In this document: positions 1 through 7,995 of the stretch, piece after piece
How positions within the stretch are numbered: the stretch's first letter is position 1
Layout of the letters: every line of letters starts with the position of its first letter
NCBI GenBank assembly: GCA_903863885.1
Contig: CAIPEB010000054.1
Location: forward strand, 1-45,306
From: an uncultured Planctomycetaceae bacterium
Lineage (GTDB): Bacteria; Planctomycetota; Planctomycetia; Pirellulales; Pirellulaceae
DNA: 45,306 bases
Direction: 5' to 3'
Program-made: the position numbers and the translations under genes
The notes under the pieces: model-generated
Seen by the model: only the letters and a program-made list of their open reading frames with translations
Database searches by the model: none
What the model was told of the DNA's origin: nothing

Positions 1-25
1 CGAGACGCGCGGACTTCGCGTCTCG
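1..25. repeat. Perfect 9-bp inverted repeat at the left edge
   Basis: Arms CGAGACGCG (1-9) and CGCGTCTCG (17-25) flank a 7-nt loop, followed directly by a further GAGACGCGGCTACGT stretch. It lies downstream of the acyltransferase gene, which ends at 106 on the minus strand, so it could act as a terminator, or it is the edge of a dispersed REP-like palindrome. No T-tract is visible. Bases 26-105 hold nothing else I can recognise. Confidence 0.4.
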
Positions 26-105
26 GAGAGACGCGGCTACGTGGGCCCACCCCGTGAACGGTTACATGCCGACCGCATCTCGTTGTGGGACCTGCAATGA
101 GTCGG

Positions 106-1875
106 TTAACTGAACTGCGGCGCAGCCGGTTCTTCCGCCGATCGACGGGCTCGCCTGCCATTCAGCAGCACGCCGATCCACGTCGGGCGCACGAGGCAAT
201 GATAACTGATCAGGAGTATCGTGACGGATGCGACGTTGATGCCAATGAACTTGGCGATTGCGTTCAAAGGCCAGTCGCGGGTCAACGATTGCAGTTCGAT
301 GACCAGCGGCAAATGGGCGAGATAGAGCCAGTACGACGAATCAGAAACGTAGCGGACTGTCCGCGATGGGCGAGACATGAAACGCTTGAACAGACCGATC
401 AAGCCGATCGAGACGGCCCACGCATACACCACCTGTGCGATGGCTCCCACCGCATGATTGCCGATGGAGTAACGCCATGCCGGGAACGCGGCGAATAGAC
501 CAAGGCCGAGGTAGGCCCACCAGCGACTTCCGATCGTCCGGTCAAACAGCTCCATTTCAAACAGGAGCGACCCGAACGCAAAAAAGAGCCCGTAGTAGAA
601 CAGAAGGTGCGGTTGAGGCAGCAGGCCGCTGGATGTGTCCGGACCGAATTGCAGCGGACTGGTTCCCATCAGCCATTGCGGCAGCAACGTGAGCGGAATC
701 AGGCACAGAGCGATTCGCAGCGCGGAATCACTCGGTGGGCCGAAGCGTAACAGTGCCGCATCGCGAACAGGCGGCGCATCCGGTGTTCGACGAATCGATT
801 GTCGCGCAAGGAAGGTCATGCCCGCGAATCCGGCCACCATCCAGCAAAGAAAACTGAGGAACCACAAATGCGAAAAGACGTCCGTATAAAACACGTGCCA
901 CGTTCCCGCCCCGATGGCCAGGTTCCAGCGATTGGATCTCAGCCAACTCTGGTACATTTCGCGCGCCGATGTCGGACCTGCGGGCGCGGCGGCGACCGCC
1001 ACGCGTGGCTCGGGAACTGATTGCGAACCGGTGCTCGAAACTTCGCCGAGCAACCGGCGGACTCTAAGTCGCCCGGCCTCGACTTTGGCCCGCTCGGGCA
1101 AAGGTATGTCCAGCAGCGCCGTGACGTATTGAGTAGTACCCCAATCGACCGACGCCGCGCGAACCGGCGTTTCCTTAGCCCGATTTTCAGCCTTGCTGTC
1201 GGCTTGATGCTTGAGGAGCAATTCGACGAGGTCGTCGCGTCCCATGAAGGCCGCAGCGTGCATGGGGCGATTGCCGTCGCGATTGCTCGAATTCACATCG
1301 GCCCCATTTTCGACGAGGCGCTCGACGAGCGCCGGGTCACCGAGCATGACAGCCCAGTTCAGGGGCGACACTCCGAACTCATCATCCGGCCGGTTGACCT
1401 GCTCCGCGCGGCCGATCAGCCTGTCGATCGCCGCAGCGTCGCGGGCCCGAATGGCCCCCACGAGAGTTGTCTTGTCGAGCTCTTTCTGCGGGCGGGCAAC
1501 CGGCCTGATGGCCCGTCTGACCACGAACCCCGTCAAGGGAATGATCGTGACCAGTCCGAGCATGCAGGGTAGCAGGATGCGCACGGTCCGCTGCTTCACA
1601 ACCGCGACCAGTCCGCGTCGGCGAAACATCATCATCGTGAAATACCCGCTTACGATGAAGAACAGCGGCATGCGGAAGCCGTGCACCAGCAGAAAGAACA
1701 GGCCGAACCAATCATTGCGTTGAGCGTCCTGAACCGCCCAAGGAACGGGGAAGTAGCTCATCGACGCGTGCAGGCCGATTCCCAGCAGCATGGCGACGGC
1801 GCGCAAGGCGTCCAGATCGTGCCGTCGCTCAGCAGTTCGCATTGCCTGCTCCGGTGTTGACGACAGATCGTTCAT
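106..1875 (-). CDS. Acyltransferase-3 family membrane protein with inserted ankyrin repeats
   Basis: A 589-residue polytopic membrane protein. The N-terminal part (about 18-125) starts with RHDLDALRAVAMLLGIGLH, the usual first helix of acyltransferase-3/OpgC-like O-acyltransferases; His36 is the likely counterpart of the conserved family His. Residues about 136-257 are soluble and contain ankyrin-type repeats (SPLNWAVMLGDPALVERLVE, then GNRPMHAAAFMGRDDLVELL). Multiple hydrophobic helices resume from about 320 to the end. The family transfers acyl groups to extracytoplasmic sugars or lipids; the substrate here is unknown. The ankyrin block between two halves of the transporter-like domain is unusual and may be a docking site for a partner. 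The start overlaps the stop of the upstream small membrane gene by 4 bp (ATGA), indicating translational coupling. Family confident, substrate not. Confidence 0.85.
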   Translation of the reverse strand: MNDLSSTPEQAMRTAERRHDLDALRAVAMLLGIGLHASMSYFPVPWAVQDAQRNDWFGLFFLLVHGFRMPLFFIVSGYFTMMMFRRRGLVAVVKQRTVRILLPCMLGLVTIIPLTGFVVRRAIRPVARPQKELDKTTLVGAIRARDAAAIDRLIGRAEQVNRPDDEFGVSPLNWAVMLGDPALVERLVENGADVNSSNRDGNRPMHAAAFMGRDDLVELLLKHQADSKAENRAKETPVRAASVDWGTTQYVTALLDIPLPERAKVEAGRLRVRRLLGEVSSTGSQSVPEPRVAVAAAPAGPTSAREMYQSWLRSNRWNLAIGAGTWHVFYTDVFSHLWFLSFLCWMVAGFAGMTFLARQSIRRTPDAPPVRDAALLRFGPPSDSALRIALCLIPLTLLPQWLMGTSPLQFGPDTSSGLLPQPHLLFYYGLFFAFGSLLFEMELFDRTIGSRWWAYLGLGLFAAFPAWRYSIGNHAVGAIAQVVYAWAVSIGLIGLFKRFMSRPSRTVRYVSDSSYWLYLAHLPLVIELQSLTRDWPLNAIAKFIGINVASVTILLISYHCLVRPTWIGVLLNGRRARRSAEEPAAPQFS

Positions 1876-2162
1876 GACGCATCGGCGCGGTACTTCATGG
1901 ACTTGCGCCCGCCCGAAAACACCCCGATGTCGAACAAGACCGCCAGGATCAGCAGAATCAAGTATCCTCCTTCAGTGCGGCCTCCGTTGTGGAAGAAGAT
2001 ATACATCCACGTCAACGAGGTGTACGGGAGGAACAGCCAGCCGAGAAACGCAACCAATCTCGAATCGAAGGCGATGTACCAATTCGTCAAAAGCCAAACG
2101 CCGACCAGGAATAACCGTGGGCCGATTACCAGCAACATCGCGACCAGACAGCAGCCGCCCAT
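1872..2162 (-). CDS. Small hydrophobic membrane protein coupled to the acyltransferase
   Basis: A 96-residue protein with three or so hydrophobic segments (MGGCCLVAMLLVIGPRLFLV, then a segment around LVAFLGWLFLPYTSLTWMYI, and a third around YLILLILAVLFDIGVF). I chose the ATG at 2162 because GGAGACAAGG lies just upstream; the open frame extends to 2201 but those residues (MAVWEEPEKETRI) include the ribosome-binding sequence. The stop overlaps the start of the acyltransferase gene by 4 bp, so the two are likely one operon and may work together. I do not recognise the family and assign no function. The 227 bases between 2163 and 2389 hold no gene that I can support. Confidence 0.7.
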   Translation of the reverse strand: MGGCCLVAMLLVIGPRLFLVGVWLLTNWYIAFDSRLVAFLGWLFLPYTSLTWMYIFFHNGGRTEGGYLILLILAVLFDIGVFSGGRKSMKYRADAS

Positions 2163-2389
2163 AATCCTTGTCTCCTTCTCGGGTTCCTCCCATACTGCCA
2201 CATCCGCGACTGACCGTCTACTGACTCCGCAAATCGCACTCGCGGCCTCAAATGCGCTCGCCGGGCCAATCAGACCCCATGCGCATCAGCGCGGTACGCC
2301 CGGTCCCACGACAACTGGCGTGCCGTCACGCGGGTGAATAACAGTGCGGGACGCGACCTTCGGCGGTTGCAATATCTCGGATTTCGCCA

Positions 2390-3481
2390 TCAGTAGCTTT
2401 CGATGAGCGAGTCCGATGGATGGTGTGATTGGTGATCAAACCAGTTTTCCGGCAACGGCTGTCGGCTCAACAGCGAAATCGTCATGACGCGGGGCTCCGG
2501 GTTGCCCTGCAAGTGGACCTGCTCCAACCGGATCTTCACAATGGTGTGAGCCGTCGGGTGAAACCATATCGACACGGCTTTTGGGCCTTTAATGGACGAG
2601 TTGCGCTTCGTGGCTCGCAGGTGACGCAATGGTGTCGAGCCGTCGTTGGACGTTTCGGCCGGCAGTTCCTCGATGTCATATCCGTCCCGCAGACGCATCA
2701 GGCTCGCCCGTATGTCCACAAACGGGAGCGTTGCGACGCTGTCCGGCATGGGAATCCGGAAATTGCGGGGATCGCTGCTGACGGCCACAGGCCGATCGGG
2801 ACGCACCATCCAATTCTCCAATCCGTTGCTGCCGTTAATCACGAAATGGCCGCTGGGCGTCGAACGGTACAGAACGAATTCATCGCCTCGGCGAACGTAG
2901 AGAATTGCGCCATCCAGTCCGGGACGCCGGTGTTCCGGTTCTCGGCGATTGTCGGCGGATGATGCCGTGTCCGATAACGGCGAACCAGGCGGTTCCAACG
3001 ATATCTCATAAGTCCGATCCACCGGGTCGTCCAGCGCCCGTACGACAACGTCGAGTGCGGCGATCGCCGAGTTCGGAGCAGACAGGTAATACCAGCCGGC
3101 GATCATGGCAAGCAAGGAAGCGGCAATCGCCCACCGCATCGCCCGTCGAGTCATCCGGGCTGAGTTCCACGCCCTCCGTTGCGGGACGGTCTCTCCGGCG
3201 TCGCGGGAGCTGACTCGAATGGCCTGCATCGTCCGGTCAATGCGCCGAGTGCGTCCAGCACCTTCTTGTTTGTTCAACTGCAACAGCAGCGCATGAATCA
3301 ACTGCATGTCCGCCATCCGCGTCCGGACTGAATCCGACATCGGCCCGTCGATTTCGTCAGGCGGGTCGAAACCGAATTCCGGTGGAAACGGAGGTTCAGT
3401 CAAATCGGAAATCGGGCTCGTCCACCAGCCGGCCGGCTGGCCCGATTCAGGCTGGAGCGGAGTTTCGTCTCGACCGTTCAT
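2390..3481 (-). CDS. Single-pass membrane protein, probable anti-sigma factor
   Basis: A 363-residue protein with a soluble N-terminal part of about 115 residues, one hydrophobic segment around AMRWAIAASLLAMIAGWYYL (about 125-145), and an extracytoplasmic C-terminal domain of about 220 residues without a family I recognise. Its ATG overlaps the stop codon of the ECF sigma gene by 4 bp (3478-3481). That topology and coupling are typical of planctomycete ECF sigma/anti-sigma pairs, hence the call. No zinc-binding HxxxCxxC anti-sigma motif is evident, so this would be a non-ZAS type. The C-terminal part might sense an envelope signal. The role is inferred from context. Confidence 0.6.
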   Translation of the reverse strand: MNGRDETPLQPESGQPAGWWTSPISDLTEPPFPPEFGFDPPDEIDGPMSDSVRTRMADMQLIHALLLQLNKQEGAGRTRRIDRTMQAIRVSSRDAGETVPQRRAWNSARMTRRAMRWAIAASLLAMIAGWYYLSAPNSAIAALDVVVRALDDPVDRTYEISLEPPGSPLSDTASSADNRREPEHRRPGLDGAILYVRRGDEFVLYRSTPSGHFVINGSNGLENWMVRPDRPVAVSSDPRNFRIPMPDSVATLPFVDIRASLMRLRDGYDIEELPAETSNDGSTPLRHLRATKRNSSIKGPKAVSIWFHPTAHTIVKIRLEQVHLQGNPEPRVMTISLLSRQPLPENWFDHQSHHPSDSLIESY

Positions 3482-4029
3482 GGATTCAGCCCCGGGAGCA
3501 TCTGCTTGCCGCGGATACAGTCAAGCAACTGTGCACGCGCTCGCTGCAGTCGTTTCTTGATGGCCTCCATAGACACATTCAATTGGCTGGCGACTCGTTC
3601 GGCTTGAAGATCCTCGAGGTAGCGCAGGCGAACCGTCTGCTGCTGGTCGTCGGGAAGAGCCGCAATGCACTCGCGCAAAGCAACGAGCTTGTCGTCCCAG
3701 GTATCGCCGCTGCGCTGGCTGATGTGCTGCAATTGCCGGTCGAGGTATTCCAACACCCGTTCATCGCAGACCAGCAGATCGCGTTTCGCTTTGCGCGAAT
3801 GGGCCATGACCAGCCGCGCTGCGATCCCTCGTAGCCACGGCCCGAACGGCCGATTCTGGTCGTACTCAGGCAGTCGCTTCCAGGCAACGAGCATCGTTTC
3901 CTGAAACAGATCGTCGATCGCGCCCGGTCGCCAGACAACGCTGCGCAGGTACGTTGTCAGCATATCCGCGTTCTCCCGAACGAGGATCTCAAAGACCGCT
4001 TCCGCCTGAAGGGTGGCCGGATTCGCCAT
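3478..4029 (-). CDS. ECF-type RNA polymerase sigma factor
   Basis: A 183-residue sigma-70 family protein. Region 2 covers about residues 13-85 (AIDDLFQETMLVAWKRLPEY and FGPWLRGIAARLVMAHSRK) and region 4 about 115-175 (ALPDDQQQTVRLRYLEDL followed by the helix-turn-helix LNVSMEAIKKRLQRARAQL). No region 3 is present, as expected for ECF factors. I prefer the ATG at 4029 (MANPATLQ); the frame can be read up to a TTG at 4053. It directs RNA polymerase to a regulon that cannot be read from here, with the coupled membrane protein downstream as the likely regulator. It diverges from the FGE/ASST operon at 4235 with 205 bp between, so control of that operon is possible but unproven. Confidence 0.9.
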   Translation of the reverse strand: MANPATLQAEAVFEILVRENADMLTTYLRSVVWRPGAIDDLFQETMLVAWKRLPEYDQNRPFGPWLRGIAARLVMAHSRKAKRDLLVCDERVLEYLDRQLQHISQRSGDTWDDKLVALRECIAALPDDQQQTVRLRYLEDLQAERVASQLNVSMEAIKKRLQRARAQLLDCIRGKQMLPGLNP

Positions 4030-4234
4030 GGCTACGTTGTTCGCTTGGTGCAAAGTAATGCGCTCGTACTGTTATTGTCCGGGAGCCGGCAATTGGGGAC
4101 AGCGTTCGGCGATTTTTCTTCCAGGAAGACCAATTTCCCGCTTTTTTGTCTCGCATGTCCCGGTTTCGCGGCATTTCGACAATATAGACCAGAGCGGCAC
4201 TGATCCGGATGGTGGCTGGCACGGGAGAATGTCC

Positions 4235-6130
4235 ATGTGGCGTTGGAGAATCGCAGGGATGGGGGGCGCTGTATTGGTCGCGTCCGCCGTGGCGGCTGCG
4301 GCGTTCGGACCTCGCGGCGAGGCGGGCAGCGAGCCAGCCGCGCCAGCGCGAACCGCCGGAAATGAGGAGAAGCCGGCGCCGGTTTCCGGACTTGTGCGGA
4401 TTCCGGCAGGGAAGTTCGAGCGGGGCGATCACCATGGATTTGTGGATCCCAAGCATGGCAGCGATGAGTTGCCCGTGCGCACGGTGCGTCTTGATGCTTT
4501 CTTCATCGGCATCAACGACATCACCACGCGGGAATACTGCGAGTTCCTCAATTCCGCCTTGAAGCAGAGAGCAATCGAAGTTCGCGGCGGCGGAGTTTAT
4601 CTCGCAGGCGGCAAAGACCTGCTGGCCGAGACTCGTGAAATGTCTCCGCACAGCCGTATCGGTTTCGACGGCAAGGTGTTCGCCGTTCTTGACAACAAAG
4701 CTGACCATCCGATGGTGTGTGTCCGCTGGCACGGAGCAGTTGCGTTCTGCAACTGGTTGAGCCGGCAGAAAGGCCTGCCTCCGTGTTACGACATGTCCAA
4801 GTGGGAGTGCGATTTCAATAAGAGCGGCTTCCGGCTGCCGACGGAAGCTGAGTGGGAATATGCCGCGCGCGGCGGTCAGGACAATCCGTATTGGAACTTT
4901 CCCTGGGGCGATCAGGCGGACTCGACCAGGGCCAATTGGCCGGAGTCTGAAAATCCGTATCGCGCCGGTCCATTGCCCTGGACGACTCCGGTCGGTTTCT
5001 TCAACGGCCGCCTGTATCGCAAGAGCGACTTCGGATGGCCGGGTCCGCAGGAGAGTTTTCAAGCGGGCAATGGCTTGAACGGTTATGGATTGAATGACAT
5101 GGCTGGCAATGTCTGGCAATGGTGCACGGACCTGTACGAGCGCAGCTACTATGCGTACTGCCCTGATACCAACCCTCCCGGCCCCGCACAGGGCAGTCCG
5201 ATGCCCGACGGCAATCAGTGCCGCGTCATGAGGGGAGGCAACTGGTTCAATGGAGAATACGGGCACAGCCGCGTCTCCAATCGCGATCCGTCCTACTTCC
5301 GCGGGCCCCAGGACCCCAACCACCCGTTCTACCACATCGGATTCCGGGTCGTGGTTCCGATCGATGCCGAAAGCCGGCCGGTGATCAAACCTACGCCCGT
5401 GCAGCGTGTGAGGCCGGACGATTCGGGCCAGGCCGATCGGCCGCGGCCTGAGGCGAAGGGCCCGGGCGGACGAAAGGCCCCCCGTGGAAAGGCGCCGCGG
5501 GGCAAAGAAGAACGACCCGACGGAAACGGCCGCGATGAGGAAAACAACCGGCCGCCAATGGGCGAGCAACGGCCCCAATCGCGGCCCCCGGACCAAAGCG
5601 GCGACCGCGAAGCGATGGCCGCCAGGCCGGGCCAGAGTCCAGGGGGCGCTCGTTCGGGATTCCAACTCAAGAGTCCCGTGGTCTCTGAGAGCGGCACTTT
5701 GCCCAGAGAATATACCGGCGACGGAAGGGGCATTTCGCCTCCGTTGCAATGGAGCGGGGCGCCCGAGGGCACTCGCAGTTATGCGCTGATCATGCACCAC
5801 GTGGCTCCCGATGGAATCAAGTGGTATTGGGTGCTTTACAACATTCCCCCCGACATTACGAGCCTTCCCAAGGACGTGCGCAATGTGGGGGTCCTCGGCA
5901 ACAACAGCATTAATCGCGATCCGGGATACGCGCCCCCGCACTCGAAAGGCCCCGGCGCGAAGAAGTACACGCTCACGATCTATGCGCTCTCGGCGCCGCC
6001 GCGGATCACCCTGCCGGCTGCCGAAGTCAACCGTGAAGTTCTGCTGGGAGCGATGAAAGGACTGGTCCTGGCCAGCGCCGAATTGAATGTGACCTACACG
6101 CGCGAATTCGACAGCGAAACAACCAGATAG
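4235..6130 (+). CDS. Exported FGE-sulfatase-fold protein fused to a PEBP/YbhB-like domain
   Basis: A 631-residue protein with a signal segment (residues 1-25, ending VAAAAFG). Residues about 50-380 form a formylglycine-generating-enzyme (FGE-sulfatase/SUMF1) domain: VRIPAGKFERGD, FRLPTEAEWEYAARGG, GLNDMAGNVWQWC, RVMRGGNWFN and a final GFRVV. Residues about 381-475 are an Arg/Gly/Pro/Lys-rich linker. Residues 476-631 form a phosphatidylethanolamine-binding/YbhB-type domain (PPLQWSGAPEGTRSYALIM, HSKGPGAKKYTLTIYAL). The paired catalytic Cys that true FGEs carry just after the RGGS(Y/W) motif are absent, so it is unlikely to mature sulfatases and is probably a ligand-binding fold. The DPDAP motif of PEBPs is replaced by HHVAPDG. 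The start at 4235 sits 6 nt after GGGAGA. First gene of a six-gene operon; 13 bp precede the ASST gene. Confidence 0.88.
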   Translation: MWRWRIAGMGGAVLVASAVAAAAFGPRGEAGSEPAAPARTAGNEEKPAPVSGLVRIPAGKFERGDHHGFVDPKHGSDELPVRTVRLDAFFIGINDITTREYCEFLNSALKQRAIEVRGGGVYLAGGKDLLAETREMSPHSRIGFDGKVFAVLDNKADHPMVCVRWHGAVAFCNWLSRQKGLPPCYDMSKWECDFNKSGFRLPTEAEWEYAARGGQDNPYWNFPWGDQADSTRANWPESENPYRAGPLPWTTPVGFFNGRLYRKSDFGWPGPQESFQAGNGLNGYGLNDMAGNVWQWCTDLYERSYYAYCPDTNPPGPAQGSPMPDGNQCRVMRGGNWFNGEYGHSRVSNRDPSYFRGPQDPNHPFYHIGFRVVVPIDAESRPVIKPTPVQRVRPDDSGQADRPRPEAKGPGGRKAPRGKAPRGKEERPDGNGRDEENNRPPMGEQRPQSRPPDQSGDREAMAARPGQSPGGARSGFQLKSPVVSESGTLPREYTGDGRGISPPLQWSGAPEGTRSYALIMHHVAPDGIKWYWVLYNIPPDITSLPKDVRNVGVLGNNSINRDPGYAPPHSKGPGAKKYTLTIYALSAPPRITLPAAEVNREVLLGAMKGLVLASAELNVTYTREFDSETTR

Positions 6131-6143
6131 AAGGAATCAAGCC

Positions 6144-7928
6144 ATGAACCGATGGGTACTTGGATTTGCCTCGCTCGCGGCGTCGGCAACTCTGGCGATG
6201 TATGCCATAGGCCAGCCGCCCGGCGAAGGCCGCAAAGGCCCGCCGCGCGGACGGGACCAGCGCGAACCCGCGACCGGTGAGGAAAGCCGACCCGAGGATA
6301 TTGCCAACGCAAACCGCATCGGGCCTGACGGCCAGACGGTGGGACTGTTTCGGACCTCGCCCCAGGCCTTTCCCGGCTACACATTGTTTGCCCCCAAACA
6401 CCACACGTTGATCTGTCTGATCGACAACCAGGGGCAGTCCGTGCACCAGTGGAAGAGCCAGTACGAGCCCGGCCAGTCCGTTTATCTGCTGGAAAACGGA
6501 CACCTGCTTCACTGCTGCTTCACACGGAACCGGGGCTTCACTCAGGGTGGGGAAGGTGGTCGGCTCGAGGAATTCGACTGGGATGGAAACCTCGTCTGGG
6601 AGTTTGATTATTCGAGCGACAAATATCTGTCGCATCACGACGTCAAGCCGTTGCCCAACGGCAACATCCTGATGCTGGCCGTTGAAAAGAAGTCGTACGA
6701 CGATTGCCTGGCCGCCGGCTTTGACCCGCGCATGCTGCGCGACGAGCAGTTGTTTCCCGAGTTCTTCATCGAAGTCCAGCCGACGCGGCCCAAGGGAGGG
6801 AAGATCGTCTGGGAATGGCGCGTCTGGGATCATCTGATCCAGGACAACGATCGCTCGAAGGCCAACTACGGCAAGGTCTCCGAGCACCCCGAACTGATCG
6901 ACGTGGACTGCAACGGACGGGCGACGCCCGCCTTCTGGAACCACGGCAATTCAATTGCATACAACGCCAAGCTCGATCAGATCGTGTTGAGTGCGCGCGG
7001 ATGTAACGAGATCTGGGTGGTCGATCACAGCACCACGACTGCGGAGGCGGCCGGCCATGGTGGCGGCAAAGGGGGCAAGGGCGGAGATCTGCTCTATCGC
7101 TGGGGAAATCCGGCGGCGTATGGCCGAGGCACGGCACGCGACCGCCAGTTGTTCCAGCAGCATGACGCGCAGTGGATTCCTGACGGCAGTCCGGGCGGCG
7201 GCCACATCCTGATCTTCAATAACGGTCTGGATCGCGGCTATTCAACCGTAGAGGAAATTGTTCCCCAAATGGACGCGAGCGGCCGGTATACGATCGAGGC
7301 CGGCCAGCCATTCGGTCCGCGGCAGCCTGTTTGGCGATACCAGGCGAAAAAACCGACGGACTTCTATTCCTCCGAGATTTCGGGCGCCCATCGCCTTCCC
7401 AACGGCAACACGCTGATTTGCGCCGGCGTGCGGGGACGCTTCTTTGAAGTCACACAGGCCGGCGAAACCGTATGGGAATACGTGAATCCCGTCGTCCACA
7501 ACGGCATCCTCGCACAAGGCGAAAGATCGGGACTTGATCATCGCGGACACAACTGGAATGCCGTCTTCAAAGTGCATCGGTACGAGGCCGACTATCCAGG
7601 GCTTGCCGGCAGGACTCTCAAGCCGATCGGACCGATCGAGCAACCCGTGTCGATGCGGGGCAAGACGGGTTTTGCCGAACAGGCTGCCGAAGGTGCTCCG
7701 GAAGGTAAGGAGGGACGCGGCGGTCCGCGCCGAGACGACCAGCGAGGCGGAGGCAAACGCCCGCCCGGAGGCAAGAGAGGTCCTGGAGGCGATCGCAATT
7801 CTGAAACGGACCGTCAACCCGAAGGTGACCGCCGCTCTGAAGACGACGGCCGGCCTGAAGATGACCGTCGGCCTGAGGATGATCGTCGGCCTGAACGTGA
7901 CGCTCGCCCGATGGGTGAAAATGTTTGA
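6144..7928 (+). CDS. Aryl-sulfate sulfotransferase (ASST) family protein, paralogue 1
   Basis: A 594-residue exported beta-propeller protein with a signal peptide (MNRWVLGFASLAASATLAMY). Family features include HQWKSQYEPGQSVYLLENGH, EFDWDGNLVWEFDY, HHDVKPLPNGNIL, a GDLLYRWGNPAAYGRG block, QQHDAQWIPDGSPGGGHILI, and AHRLPNGNTLICAGVRGRFF. ASSTs move a sulfuryl group between phenolic compounds through a sulfated His without PAPS; the His in the QHDxxW block and in HHDV are candidates. After the propeller (about residue 500) comes an Arg/Gly/Asp/Pro-rich tail with six hexapeptide repeats. The start is preceded by AAGGA. Donor and acceptor are unknown. The clustering with a sulfatase suggests sulfate-ester metabolism outside the cytoplasm. 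Confidence 0.88.
   Translation: MNRWVLGFASLAASATLAMYAIGQPPGEGRKGPPRGRDQREPATGEESRPEDIANANRIGPDGQTVGLFRTSPQAFPGYTLFAPKHHTLICLIDNQGQSVHQWKSQYEPGQSVYLLENGHLLHCCFTRNRGFTQGGEGGRLEEFDWDGNLVWEFDYSSDKYLSHHDVKPLPNGNILMLAVEKKSYDDCLAAGFDPRMLRDEQLFPEFFIEVQPTRPKGGKIVWEWRVWDHLIQDNDRSKANYGKVSEHPELIDVDCNGRATPAFWNHGNSIAYNAKLDQIVLSARGCNEIWVVDHSTTTAEAAGHGGGKGGKGGDLLYRWGNPAAYGRGTARDRQLFQQHDAQWIPDGSPGGGHILIFNNGLDRGYSTVEEIVPQMDASGRYTIEAGQPFGPRQPVWRYQAKKPTDFYSSEISGAHRLPNGNTLICAGVRGRFFEVTQAGETVWEYVNPVVHNGILAQGERSGLDHRGHNWNAVFKVHRYEADYPGLAGRTLKPIGPIEQPVSMRGKTGFAEQAAEGAPEGKEGRGGPRRDDQRGGGKRPPGGKRGPGGDRNSETDRQPEGDRRSEDDGRPEDDRRPEDDRRPERDARPMGENV
7809..7916 (+). repeat. Six 18-bp units encoding a degenerate D-R-R-P-E-D hexapeptide repeat
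   Basis: In-frame tandem units at the end of ASST paralogue 1, reading DRQPEG, DRRSED, DGRPED, DRRPED, DRRPER and DARPMG. The DNA units are similar (core CGTCGGCCTGA) but not identical, pointing to slippage-type expansion followed by drift. The result is a highly charged, disordered tail of alternating Arg and acidic residues four residues before the stop. Confidence 0.9.
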
Positions 7929-7995
7929 ATGCAGCGTGAGCGGTGATTTTGGGATCGAGTTATCACATCGCGGTCGCCCGAGATTGGAATAGACC

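Noticed and set aside
3989-5941. 650-codon minus-strand frame opposite the FGE/PEBP gene
   Set aside because: Composition is a GC-rich antisense shadow; the plus-strand gene has clear domains and export signal.
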